Below are positions 53,844 through 62,738 of a stretch of DNA of 64,000 bases, piece after piece. Both the position numbers and the translations under genes were made by a program. Origin of the DNA: Candidatus Amulumruptor caecigallinarius (GTDB lineage: Bacteria > Bacteroidota > Bacteroidia > Bacteroidales > Muribaculaceae); NCBI GenBank assembly GCA_023665605.1, contig JAMPDP010000001.1:1028402-1092401 (forward strand). Direction: 5' to 3'. How positions within the stretch are numbered: the first letter of the stretch is position 1; every line of letters begins with the position of its first letter. Under the pieces are notes generated by a model that saw only the letters and a list, made by a program, of their open reading frames with translations, made no database searches and was not told the origin of the DNA.

Positions 53844-54161
53844 CACCGTTAATAAAGAGTTGAGACAGACACATCCCACTTTTGCGTCACCCCTTCTTGC
53901 TGACCCTTCTGTTTCCGACGCAATCCGCTGCTTATCCGCCTTTCATGACACATCTATAAACAAGACATCTGCACACCAAAGCATTGTCACACACTGTCCG
54001 AGCGCACGTCTTGCGTTAGTCTTTGTCATTGACCCCTCCCCTTCTGTGAATACCACAGGTTTCCGCTGCGACGTCTTGCCGTCCATGCACCCCCCTACCG
54101 GTACTACACCCCACCTAATATAAACCACACTCGACATACACCAATCCTTTAGTCCGTCATT

Positions 54162-54830
54162 ATGAAATTCTGCAAATGGATTGCGCTGACGGCGCTCTTC
54201 ATCGTAGGTGCTGCCACGGCCCACGCTCAGACGGCCGCCATCAAGACCAACCTTGTGGGTTGGGCTACCACCAACCTCAACATCGGCGGCGAGCTCGGCG
54301 TAGGCAACAAGTCTACAATCAATCTCTTCGGCACTCTCAACCCCTGGGAATACGGCGACATGAAGCGTGTGCGCTTCTGGAACGTGATGCCTGAATACCG
54401 CTACTGGTTCTGCGAGAAGTTCAACGGCCACTTTGTGGGCGTGCATCTGCTCGGCGGCCAGTACAATGTGCGCAACGCCAAGCTCACCTTCTTCGGCCTG
54501 CCTGACCTGACCACCGAGGAAGCCGGCCCCGCCTACTACACGCTGGCCGACGGCAAGACACAGAGCACCGAGCGGAAGGCGCGCCACGTGGAGGGTTGGT
54601 ATGCCGGCGCCGGCATCACCTACGGCTATCAGTGGATGCTCTCGAAGCACTGGAACCTTGAGGCCGAGATCGGCGTGGGTTACGCATACTCGCAGTACAA
54701 GTATTACGGCCGCTGCAACCGCCTCTTTGACAAGGATGGCGTGCCCATCCCTGAGGGTGCCAAGGAGCACAACACCATCAACTACTTCGGCCCCACCAAG
54801 GTGGGTATCTCGATCATGTACATGTTCTGA
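54162..54830 (+). CDS. DUF3575 outer-membrane protein, fimbrial operon gene 1
   Basis: A 222-residue exported barrel-like protein: signal peptide MKFCKWIALTALFIVGAATAHA, then IKTNLVGWATTNLNIGGELG (~26-45), the hallmark opening of DUF3575, and strand-rich segments ending VGISIMYMF. DUF3575 genes regularly precede DUF3868 and Mfa/Fim-type pilin genes in Bacteroidales, so it probably helps assemble or anchor the fimbria at the outer membrane; no biochemical role is established. Confidence 0.85.
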   Translation: MKFCKWIALTALFIVGAATAHAQTAAIKTNLVGWATTNLNIGGELGVGNKSTINLFGTLNPWEYGDMKRVRFWNVMPEYRYWFCEKFNGHFVGVHLLGGQYNVRNAKLTFFGLPDLTTEEAGPAYYTLADGKTQSTERKARHVEGWYAGAGITYGYQWMLSKHWNLEAEIGVGYAYSQYKYYGRCNRLFDKDGVPIPEGAKEHNTINYFGPTKVGISIMYMF

Positions 54831-54905
54831 GCCGAGGCCTCCACACCTTATTATATATAGATAACGGCATACATCAACCCCCATCAGGAATACATCAGAC
54901 GCAAG

Positions 54906-56351
54906 ATGAAACTCCGGCATATAGCCCTGGCGGCATTAGCAGCCGCCGCCCCGATGGCCGCCTACGCCTCGCAGCAGACCCAGACGACGCTCCAGGCCGT
55001 GAAGGTGGACAACATGCAGCTGATCAAGCGCGGCTCGCAGATGACCGTCAACTTTGACGTAAACTTCTCAGACATAAAGCTCAAGAAGGACCAGCAGGTA
55101 ATCTACACGCCCGTGTTTGTGGGCGAAGGTGACTCCGTGGTCATGGACAAGATAGTGCTCAACGGGCGCAACGTGGCCCTCAAAGAGCTCCGCGAGCCGC
55201 AGCGCGTGGTGGCCGGCGCGCAGACTCTGCAGCGCAAGAACGGCACCGTGCAGACAGTGCACGTGAGCCGCACATTCCCCTACGAGGAATGGATGAACTA
55301 CTCCAAGGTGTACCTTGCCGAGGACCTGTGTGGCTGCGGCAAGCTCAAGGATCAGGACCGCATCCCCGTGGGTGAGTTTGACAACCGCCCGGCCCCGAAG
55401 CCTCAGATGAGCTTCGTCACCCCGAAGGCCGAGGCCGTGAAGGCGCGTGACGAGAAGGGCTCTGCCTTCGTGGACTATGTGGTTAACAAGACCAACATCC
55501 TCCCCGACTACCGCAACAACCGCCGCGAGATCGCCAAGATTGTCAAGACCATTGACCTGGTGAAGAATGACCCCAACGTGTCAATCACCAACATCAACAT
55601 CCACGGCTACGCCTCGCCTGAGGGCTCATACAGCAACAACACCCGTCTGGCCGAGGGCCGCGCCGCCTCACTCAAGGAGTATGTGCGCTCGCTTTACACC
55701 CTGCCTGAGAACCTGTTCACCTCCAATGCCACCCCCGAGGACTGGGAGGGCCTGCGCAAGCTCGTTGTGGCCAGCGACCTGAGCGACAAGGAGGGCATCC
55801 TGGCCCTGATAGACTCCGACATGGAGCCTGACGAGAAGGACCACGCCATCCGCCGCGAATATCCCAAGACCTACGCCTTCATGCTCAAGGAGTGGTACCC
55901 CGGCCTGCGCCACTCCGACTACACCGTGAGCTACGTGGTGCGACCCTTCACCGTCGAGGAGACACGCGAGATCATGGCCAAGAACCCCAAGCAGGTGAGC
56001 TTGAACGAGATGTTCCTCGTGGCGCAGACCATGACGCCCGGCTCCAAGGAGTTTAACGACGTGATGGACATCGCAGTCAAGACCTACCCTGATGACGAGA
56101 CCGCCAACCTCAACGCTGCCTGCGCCGCCCTCAACGAGCAGCAGTGGGCCAAGGCTGCCGAGTACCTCAAGAAGGCCGGCAACTCCCCCGAGGCATCGCT
56201 GGCACGCGGCGTGCTCGCCATGAACGAGAAGCGCTATGACGAGGCCGAGAAGTATCTCACCGAGGCCAAGGCCGGAGGCGTGGCCGCCGCCGAGGGCAAC
56301 CTGCAGATCCTGGCGCGCCTGCGCACCATCGCCGCCCAGAACCAGGATTAA
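54906..56351 (+). CDS. DUF3868/OmpA-like fimbrial accessory protein, gene 2
   Basis: A 481-residue exported protein. Signal peptide MKLRHIALAALAAAAPMAAYA; N-terminal DUF3868-type domain (~25-165, LQAVKVDNMQLIKRGSQMTV); central OmpA-like peptidoglycan-binding domain (~185-310, INIHGYASPEGSYSNNTRLA, then EGRAASLKEYV); and a C-terminal helical TPR-like part (~375-470, AACAALNEQQWAKAAEYLKK). It likely ties the fimbrial assembly machinery to peptidoglycan. It lies 75 nt after the DUF3575 gene and 97 nt before the major subunit. Confidence 0.83.
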   Translation: MKLRHIALAALAAAAPMAAYASQQTQTTLQAVKVDNMQLIKRGSQMTVNFDVNFSDIKLKKDQQVIYTPVFVGEGDSVVMDKIVLNGRNVALKELREPQRVVAGAQTLQRKNGTVQTVHVSRTFPYEEWMNYSKVYLAEDLCGCGKLKDQDRIPVGEFDNRPAPKPQMSFVTPKAEAVKARDEKGSAFVDYVVNKTNILPDYRNNRREIAKIVKTIDLVKNDPNVSITNINIHGYASPEGSYSNNTRLAEGRAASLKEYVRSLYTLPENLFTSNATPEDWEGLRKLVVASDLSDKEGILALIDSDMEPDEKDHAIRREYPKTYAFMLKEWYPGLRHSDYTVSYVVRPFTVEETREIMAKNPKQVSLNEMFLVAQTMTPGSKEFNDVMDIAVKTYPDDETANLNAACAALNEQQWAKAAEYLKKAGNSPEASLARGVLAMNEKRYDEAEKYLTEAKAGGVAAAEGNLQILARLRTIAAQNQD

Positions 56352-56448
56352 CCCCCCTCACGGCTGCCCGCGGCTGGATAGCTCCACCCAACACTGAATT
56401 AACTAACAATATCAAAATAATCCCCTTACATTAACCCAACAACCTTTT

Positions 56449-58089
56449 ATGAAACTTACCAAGTATGCCCTCATGGCTGCCGGTTGCGCGATGTTCGCAG
56501 CTTGCTCCAGCGACGAGCCCGTACAGGAGGCAGCCGCCCCCAATGCTCCCGAGGCCGCAGGCCAGGATGCAGGCTATGTGGCCTTTGAGATCAAGCTGCC
56601 TACGGCAACCGGTCTTGGCGGCCGTGCCGCCGGCGACCCCGTGTATGACGACGGCGAAGCCCAGGAGTATGCAGTGATCAACGGCAACGTGATCGTGTTC
56701 CAGAACGGGGCCACCGACGCCGACACCAAGGTGGTGTGCACCGTGCCCCTGACCGGCATGAGCTGGACAGACCCCAACGGCGGCCAAAACGTCACCACCT
56801 CCACCACCGCCGTGGCCAAGCTGAGCGGCGTGAGTGTGACCGGCGATGAGACCTACTCAGCCGTAGTGGTGCTCAACAGCGACTCCAACTTCCCGATGCC
56901 CGCTGTGGGCGACAACTTCGCCACATGGTCAACTACCCCCACCGACTACCCCATGATCATGGAGGAGGGCGGCCAGAAGTACCTCACCATGACCAGCGCC
57001 GCCCTGCTTGACGGCACTACCCCCAAGGTGCTCACCAACATCGACAAGACCAAGATCAAGGCTACCGAGGCCGAGGCTCTCAATGCCGGCCAGGCTGCCA
57101 GCTTCTACGTGCAACGCGCCGTAGCCAAGGTGACTACCAAGGTAAACGCCAGCTACGCTCCCACCGGCAAAGACTATGCAAATGACCAGGTGAAGATCCT
57201 GGGCTGGATGTGCGACATCACCAACAAGACCTCATTCCCCGTGCAGGTGACCGACGGCCTGACCAGTGACTACGCCGGCATCTGGAGCAAGTCATACTTC
57301 GTGGGCGAGGGCACTCCTCAGCGCGTGTACTGGGGCATCGACCCGAACTACAAGAAGGTCTCCGAGACCGATGCCGAGACGGCGTTCAACCACTTCACCA
57401 CCGCCGACCTTGACAACAACGGCAACCCCGCCAAGCAGTATGTGCTGGAGAACACCTTCGACCTCGACGACCAGATGACTTGGGAGACTACCCGCATCAT
57501 CGTACGCGCCAACTACACCCCCGCCGGGTTCAACGACGGTGACACCTTCTACCGCATCAGCGGCGACGCCAAAAACTACTCCAAGACCGGCATTGAGGAC
57601 GCCATCAAGCGTCAGATCAGCATCCTGTTCAGCAAGACCGGCAGCGTTGACCTGGGCAGCGCCGCCACCACCGCCGGTGTCTATGCGCTGAATGCCTTCA
57701 ACGTGACCATCGACGGGGCAGCCGCCACCACCGAGCAGCTCAACAAGATTGCCCTCGGTCTGGGCATCGTCTCCTCCTCCGAGCCCGGCTTCTCCACCTA
57801 CCAGAGCGGCATCGCCTACTATCAGGCCCGCATCAAGCACTTCGGCGATGAGCTGACCCCGTGGCAGCTTGGCGACCCCACCTACGGCACTGCCTACGAC
57901 AAGTACCTGGGCCGCTACGGCGTGGTGCGCAACAACTCCTATGAGATCAGCATCAACAGCATCTCGCAGCCCGGTTCAGCCGTGGTTCCCCCCATCGAGC
58001 CCGGTCCCGATGATGAGAGCACCTATTACATGTCTGTTACCGTCAACCTGCTCTCTTGGGCTAAGCGCGTGCAGAACGTAGACCTCTAA
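56449..58089 (+). CDS. Major fimbrial subunit (Mfa1/FimA-like lipoprotein), gene 3
   Basis: A 546-residue type V pilin precursor. Lipobox MFAACS (Cys ~20) directs lipidation. The N-terminal pilin domain begins VAFEIKLPTATGLGGRAAGD (~44-63); the Arg in GGRAAG is a candidate for the arginine-specific cleavage that activates such pilins in Porphyromonas. The C-terminal domain ends YMSVTVNLLSWAKRVQNVDL, a strand that probably serves subunit polymerisation. Mfa1-like rather than FimA-like by length and C-terminal motif. A hairpin after the gene may reduce transcription of the minor subunits that follow. Confidence 0.87.
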   Translation: MKLTKYALMAAGCAMFAACSSDEPVQEAAAPNAPEAAGQDAGYVAFEIKLPTATGLGGRAAGDPVYDDGEAQEYAVINGNVIVFQNGATDADTKVVCTVPLTGMSWTDPNGGQNVTTSTTAVAKLSGVSVTGDETYSAVVVLNSDSNFPMPAVGDNFATWSTTPTDYPMIMEEGGQKYLTMTSAALLDGTTPKVLTNIDKTKIKATEAEALNAGQAASFYVQRAVAKVTTKVNASYAPTGKDYANDQVKILGWMCDITNKTSFPVQVTDGLTSDYAGIWSKSYFVGEGTPQRVYWGIDPNYKKVSETDAETAFNHFTTADLDNNGNPAKQYVLENTFDLDDQMTWETTRIIVRANYTPAGFNDGDTFYRISGDAKNYSKTGIEDAIKRQISILFSKTGSVDLGSAATTAGVYALNAFNVTIDGAAATTEQLNKIALGLGIVSSSEPGFSTYQSGIAYYQARIKHFGDELTPWQLGDPTYGTAYDKYLGRYGVVRNNSYEISINSISQPGSAVVPPIEPGPDDESTYYMSVTVNLLSWAKRVQNVDL

Positions 58090-58184
58090 GTCACTTCGAC
58101 TCCACCAATAAGCCGGGATGAGGCCGGGCCGCGGCACTGACACCGCCCCCCGGAGCTCCCTCACCACGGCCACAACACCAAAGG

Positions 58185-58211
58185 CCGGCGGAGGCCTGAC
58201 ACCTCCGCCGG
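58185..58211 (+). terminator. Hairpin between major and minor fimbrial subunits
   Basis: CCGGCGGAGG (58185-58194) pairs perfectly with CCTCCGCCGG (58202-58211) around CCTGACA. Followed by ATACCAAAAATAATA, not a T run, so it may be a partial terminator or a 3'-end stabiliser of the major-subunit mRNA. Confidence 0.55.
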
Positions 58212-58252
58212 ATACCAAAAATAATATCACACACATCATTAACTGACTCATT

Positions 58253-59395
58253 TTGATGAAAACACTCTTCGGCAAGTGGCACATCGCCCTCACCATCGGG
58301 GCCTCGCTCGCGGCCTCCGCTCTGACCGGCTGCGGCCTGATGAAGGATGAGCCCGAGGACTGCGCGACAGCGCCTGCCACATCGGTAAGTGTTAAGTTCA
58401 AGTATGACTACACCATGGCCGGCACAAACGTGTTCAGCCGGGAAGTGGGTGGCGTCACGCTCTACGTGTTTGACCAAGCCGGCAACCTGCTGACCGAACG
58501 GAGCGCCAACTATGCCAACGGCATCGCCGGGGCCGCCTTCGCCATGGACATCACCGACGCGGTGATCCACAACCCGCAGACCTACACCCTCTACGCGCTC
58601 GCCGTGGGCAACCACGCGGGCTACGAGGCCTCGCTGCTCACCCCCGGGGCCACTTTCACCCGCTCTGCCTTGCAGACGGGGCTCTCCACCGCCTCGGCCA
58701 TGGAGCTGACGCTGTCACGCAACGGAGGCGTGGTGCCCGTGATACCTAATGGCAACAAGGACACCCGCATCGACACCACATGGGTGACTCTCTCGCCGCA
58801 GAAGCTGGTGATTCCCGAGATTAACTTTGACCCCGTGCCCTATGACGAGCAGCCCGAGGACTTCCACGCCGAGGTGACAGTGCCGCTGATGCGCGTCACC
58901 AACCATCTGGAGTGCATCTTCTGGCTGAGCGACTTCCCCTCGGCCCTCCGTAAGGAGGACTTCACCATCAGCGTGCAGGGCGCACGCAACGGCAACCTCG
59001 GCATCACCGGCACCCCTGCCGCCGGCAGCGAGGCACTGACCTACGAGGCCACCTTCATGTGGGTGGAGAACGCCTACCGATGCTCCGACGGGGTGACACG
59101 CCCCGTGGTACACGCCATCTTCGGCCTGTCACGACTGATGGCCGACAGCGGCGAGCAGATCAAGGTGACAAACGCGCTGGCCGGTGGCAGAGTCACCACC
59201 GTGCCCTCCGTCAACCGACTGCTTGCCAATGGTCGCGAGGCGTACACCGGGCTCAACTACTCCGAGCAGGAGTATCTGGACCGCGAGCACAACTACTGCC
59301 TGGAGTTCCCGATTGACGATGTGATTCCCAAGTATGTGAACGTGAGCATCGGCATCCTCTCCTGGTCAAAGCGCATACAGATAGTGAACCTCTAA
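58253..59395 (+). CDS. Fimbrial anchor/regulator subunit (FimB/Mfa2-like lipoprotein), gene 4
   Basis: A 380-residue lipoprotein (lipobox ALTGC, ~22-26; then LMKDEPEDC, the Mfa2/FimB family start, followed by VSVKFKYDYTMAGTNVFSRE and VTLYVFDQAGNLL). Mfa2/FimB proteins cap and anchor the fimbria at the outer membrane and set its length. The C-terminus YVNVSIGILSWSKRIQIVNL is strikingly like that of the major subunit (VTVNLLSWAKRVQNVDL), which suggests a shared polymerisation strand. Confidence 0.82.
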   Translation: MMKTLFGKWHIALTIGASLAASALTGCGLMKDEPEDCATAPATSVSVKFKYDYTMAGTNVFSREVGGVTLYVFDQAGNLLTERSANYANGIAGAAFAMDITDAVIHNPQTYTLYALAVGNHAGYEASLLTPGATFTRSALQTGLSTASAMELTLSRNGGVVPVIPNGNKDTRIDTTWVTLSPQKLVIPEINFDPVPYDEQPEDFHAEVTVPLMRVTNHLECIFWLSDFPSALRKEDFTISVQGARNGNLGITGTPAAGSEALTYEATFMWVENAYRCSDGVTRPVVHAIFGLSRLMADSGEQIKVTNALAGGRVTTVPSVNRLLANGREAYTGLNYSEQEYLDREHNYCLEFPIDDVIPKYVNVSIGILSWSKRIQIVNL

Positions 59396-59442
59396 GCCGA
59401 AAAACATAAAACCACACCACAGCATAAACACACCTCATCATA

Positions 59443-62400
59443 ATGTTGCGATATATCCGAACCTTCAAAGGCTCCTTCGCCGCCCTTGCCCTCGGGGCTC
59501 TCATGGCGGGATGCTCGGCCGATGACATCGACACGCCGCGCGACACCACGCCCGCGTATGCCGATGACACGCAGCTGGTGATCAACCTCTCCGTGCCCGC
59601 CGACACCGAGAGCGCACCCGGCTCGCGCTCTGATGTGCCCGACTCCGGCGACCCATCGATGCGCCCCACCTCCAACGAGGCCGCCATCAACAACCTGCGC
59701 GTTGTCCTTGTCAACACCGAAAACGGCAAGGTGACAGTGCGCTCGCTGATGGCACCCTCCGAGATGCCCGTCAACCCTGACCGCACCGCCACCTATCAGG
59801 TCAAAGGGCTGGAGGGGGGCAAGTTCAAGGTGTATCTGTTCGGCAACCTCGCCGAGGTGATTGACGAGGTTGACACCAAGGACAAGCTCGAACAAGCACT
59901 GATAGAGTACGGCTCTGACGGCCGCAACCTCGCGGCCGGGAACCTCCCGATGGTCTATGAGAGCTCTGCGGCAGTGGAAATCAAAGCCGCCGACGAGACC
60001 ACACCCGCCACGCTGGTCAACGCCACGCTGGGGTTCGCCTGCGCCAAGGTGAGGATGAACCTGGTGTTTGACAAGGACGACCCTGAGGTGCAGAAGATGT
60101 TTGGCGACACCGGCCTGAAAATCAAGCAGCTCACGCTTCAGAACCTCTCCACCAAGTCGCGCGTGCTCTACACCCCCGGCTTTGCCGGCCCGGCCACCGA
60201 CACCCCGCTGACCCTCTCCGCCGGGTTCTACTACACGCAGTTCACCGAGACCCAGGCCAATGCCACCGCCAATGACAAGTGGGTGCTCAACACCTCCGGC
60301 ACCGCCACCAAGACGCTTGCCGCCCCCGCCTCGACGTGGATTTGGCAGTGCACCTTCTACGTGCCCGAGCGCTACATGGCCAACTCCCGTACGCTGCCCA
60401 CGCAGCTCTTCATAGAGGCTGAGTCCACCACCGCCGCCGGCCAGGCAAGCAACATCACCATGGACTACACCATCGATCTGGGCCGCATAGGCAACTACTC
60501 GCCTGACAACGCCGGGGCTGACGATGCCGACCTCTCGGTGGTTCGCGGCAAGCTGTATGAGGTAATCGGCAAGTTCAAGAGCTACAACCACGGCGAGGTG
60601 ACAACCAACGTCATCGCCTCCCCCTGGGTCTATAACGACATCAACACCGACATGGTGGCCACCTACCTCAAGCTCGACAAGACCACCGCATCGGTGACAT
60701 CCCTTGAGAGCGAGACCGTTGGCTTTCAGACCGACGCCCGCGGCAACATCGGCTTCGAGTGCAAGACCCCGCTGATCGGCCCCTCGTCACAGTCACCCGT
60801 CGAGATGACCGTCAACAACGACGGCACCCTGACCTTCGCCGTCAACCCCGAGGTGGACATCACCAAGTTCACCACCGAGCAGGAGAAGCAGCTCAAGGGC
60901 ACCGCCGAGTGCTACATCACCGCCGGGAACATCCGCAAGCAGGTGATGATAGACTATGACATCACCCCGTTCTTCACCATCCGACCGATTTCGGTCAAGA
61001 TCCAGTATGAGCCGGGGCAGCCCTCACTGCTGACCAAGACCTTTGAGTACCGCACTAACCTCGGCGGCGTCGTCCTGACCAAGCAGAACTCCATCGGCAA
61101 CGTCATCGTCGGTCCGTCAGCCCTCAACGGCTCGATGACCACCGCAAACTCCACCATCGAGTTCAAGTCCACCACAGGCGCGCTGACTAATGCCGTCGGC
61201 ACCATCTCTGTGACCGCAGCCGACAACCCCGTCACCACCACCGAGCATTACCTCTCGGCGTTCCCCAAGGCCGCCGTTGACAATTACTCGAAGTACTCCG
61301 ACTTCAAGACTGACCTGATAGTCACGGTACTCCCCCCGCTCGGCGGCTACCGCATCTACTTCCGACCGATCAATGACTATCAGTCGTACAACGGCGGGGC
61401 GGACACGGGCGAGTTCCTCAACGGCGACTACAACAACTTCCCCGCCGAGACTTACCTCCAAAGCTACTCCACAGGCAAGAACTGGATAGACTGGTGGAAC
61501 CCCAATGCTACCGGCGGCGACGAAAAAAACGGCGATTACCACCGCGTGTACATCTACACCCAGATAGGCGAGACCACCACCACTAACATCCAGGCACCGG
61601 CATGGCGTTTTACGGCTACTTATGGTAAGCCTAATGGAAGCACCAATACCGAGTGGGCCGACTGGGAAGGCAAGGGTAACAGCGATTTCAATGCAGATGT
61701 GACCAATCAGCTCGACCAGTCACAGATGAACGGAGACACCAACAACCCCGGTTGGTATTACTTTGACCTTAGCCAAAATGCCGTTTCATCTACAATGAAC
61801 GGTGCATCCGGTTCAAAAATACCTGAGCCGGGGCGCACACTGATTATCTTCTACAACAATTGTTGGATTTCGCAAGGATATGCCCCCCACCGCGCAGCCC
61901 ATCACCTTGACCCGGGTATCCAGCTCTTTGACTATGAGGATCGCGAGGGTTACTACATCTATGACCCGACGATGGATCCCTACTACCGTATGTACGACGA
62001 GCGCCCCGTTATCGAGGATATCAGCTATACTGTCTACTCCAAGGAGCGCATCACCGGCTGGGAGCATAAGTATGGCGTAGCTGAGAACAAGGTAGGCTCG
62101 GACAATCCTGTGCAGTGGCGCATCCACTACACCATCCCCACCAACAACTCCTCGCAGCAGACGCTGGTGAACGGCTGGTACAAGACTGTTATCAAGCTCA
62201 AGGCTATCCGTGGTGACTATGAGAAGGCCATCACTCTGCTCGGCCTCAACGGCACCACTGCCTACGAGTATCCTGACCAATATGCATACTACGCTTACGT
62301 AAGTGGCAAAAGTGGTTTCAATAACCCGAAGTGCTATGTGTTCTCGGGAGGCAATGAGATCTGCGCTTATCCCGGAGAGCCAATGGAGCTTTGGAAGACA

Positions 62401-62700
62401 GAAGGCGATGTAACGTATTATCGTTACAAGATACCATTCAATTATCGCAATGGAGCCGTGATTTTCAGCAATCCCGATAACAAAGACAACAAATCAGGTG
62501 ACCTCTATCTCGAAGGCCATAATAAGATTACGTATTCTGACAATCTGAGTTATTGGGTAAATTATGGCAATCAGCCTGATTGGAGTGGTCTCAGCGACGA
62601 AGATGCCAACAAGGTCATCCTGTTCGGCGGTCAGGCATACCCGCAGTACAACCACACGGCCACTTTCGAGAACGGTAAGTGGCGCGGTGGCAAACCCTAA
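59443..62700 (+). CDS. Large fimbrial tip-like lipoprotein with putative carbohydrate-binding modules, gene 5
   Basis: A 1085-residue lipoprotein (lipobox ALMAGCS, Cys ~23). Residues ~45-400 look like the two pilin domains of Mfa/Fim minor subunits (VINLSVPADTE...INNLRVVLVNTENG...VKGLEGGKFKVYLFGN). A middle beta-rich part follows (~400-620). Residues ~640-800 (DYHRVYIYTQIGE, then PGWYYFDLSQN and RTLIIFYNNC) and ~930-1085 (GNEICAYPGEPMELWKTEG, then YYRYKIPF and GAVIFSNPDNKDNKSGD) resemble CBM25/26-type starch-binding modules by the pattern PGxxM...yYryxiP...viFxn. The DNA from ~61600 is visibly richer in A+T than before. Likely the adhesive tip; ligand unknown. Confidence 0.72.
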   Translation: MLRYIRTFKGSFAALALGALMAGCSADDIDTPRDTTPAYADDTQLVINLSVPADTESAPGSRSDVPDSGDPSMRPTSNEAAINNLRVVLVNTENGKVTVRSLMAPSEMPVNPDRTATYQVKGLEGGKFKVYLFGNLAEVIDEVDTKDKLEQALIEYGSDGRNLAAGNLPMVYESSAAVEIKAADETTPATLVNATLGFACAKVRMNLVFDKDDPEVQKMFGDTGLKIKQLTLQNLSTKSRVLYTPGFAGPATDTPLTLSAGFYYTQFTETQANATANDKWVLNTSGTATKTLAAPASTWIWQCTFYVPERYMANSRTLPTQLFIEAESTTAAGQASNITMDYTIDLGRIGNYSPDNAGADDADLSVVRGKLYEVIGKFKSYNHGEVTTNVIASPWVYNDINTDMVATYLKLDKTTASVTSLESETVGFQTDARGNIGFECKTPLIGPSSQSPVEMTVNNDGTLTFAVNPEVDITKFTTEQEKQLKGTAECYITAGNIRKQVMIDYDITPFFTIRPISVKIQYEPGQPSLLTKTFEYRTNLGGVVLTKQNSIGNVIVGPSALNGSMTTANSTIEFKSTTGALTNAVGTISVTAADNPVTTTEHYLSAFPKAAVDNYSKYSDFKTDLIVTVLPPLGGYRIYFRPINDYQSYNGGADTGEFLNGDYNNFPAETYLQSYSTGKNWIDWWNPNATGGDEKNGDYHRVYIYTQIGETTTTNIQAPAWRFTATYGKPNGSTNTEWADWEGKGNSDFNADVTNQLDQSQMNGDTNNPGWYYFDLSQNAVSSTMNGASGSKIPEPGRTLIIFYNNCWISQGYAPHRAAHHLDPGIQLFDYEDREGYYIYDPTMDPYYRMYDERPVIEDISYTVYSKERITGWEHKYGVAENKVGSDNPVQWRIHYTIPTNNSSQQTLVNGWYKTVIKLKAIRGDYEKAITLLGLNGTTAYEYPDQYAYYAYVSGKSGFNNPKCYVFSGGNEICAYPGEPMELWKTEGDVTYYRYKIPFNYRNGAVIFSNPDNKDNKSGDLYLEGHNKITYSDNLSYWVNYGNQPDWSGLSDEDANKVILFGGQAYPQYNHTATFENGKWRGGKP

Positions 62701-62738
62701 TCAATCAACGCCTTAACACTTAGGACACAGACAATCTC

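Larger units (their letters stand above)
53178..54161. other. Intergenic region before the fimbrial operon
   Basis: 984 bases without a credible gene. It contains an A/T-rich stretch upstream of the tRNAs, palindromic repeat copy D (53302-53700), the fimbrial promoter (53813-53843) and a ~310-nt leader. In the leader I find no riboswitch, inverted repeats flanking the promoter or leader peptide; it is pyrimidine-rich near its end (ACCCCACC at about 54108). Confidence 0.6.

Noticed and set aside
53700-53860. Invertible (phase-variable) promoter before the fimbrial operon
   Set aside because: I looked for inverted repeats close around the TACATTTG box and found none; the palindromic repeat lies wholly upstream, and no recombinase gene is in the window.
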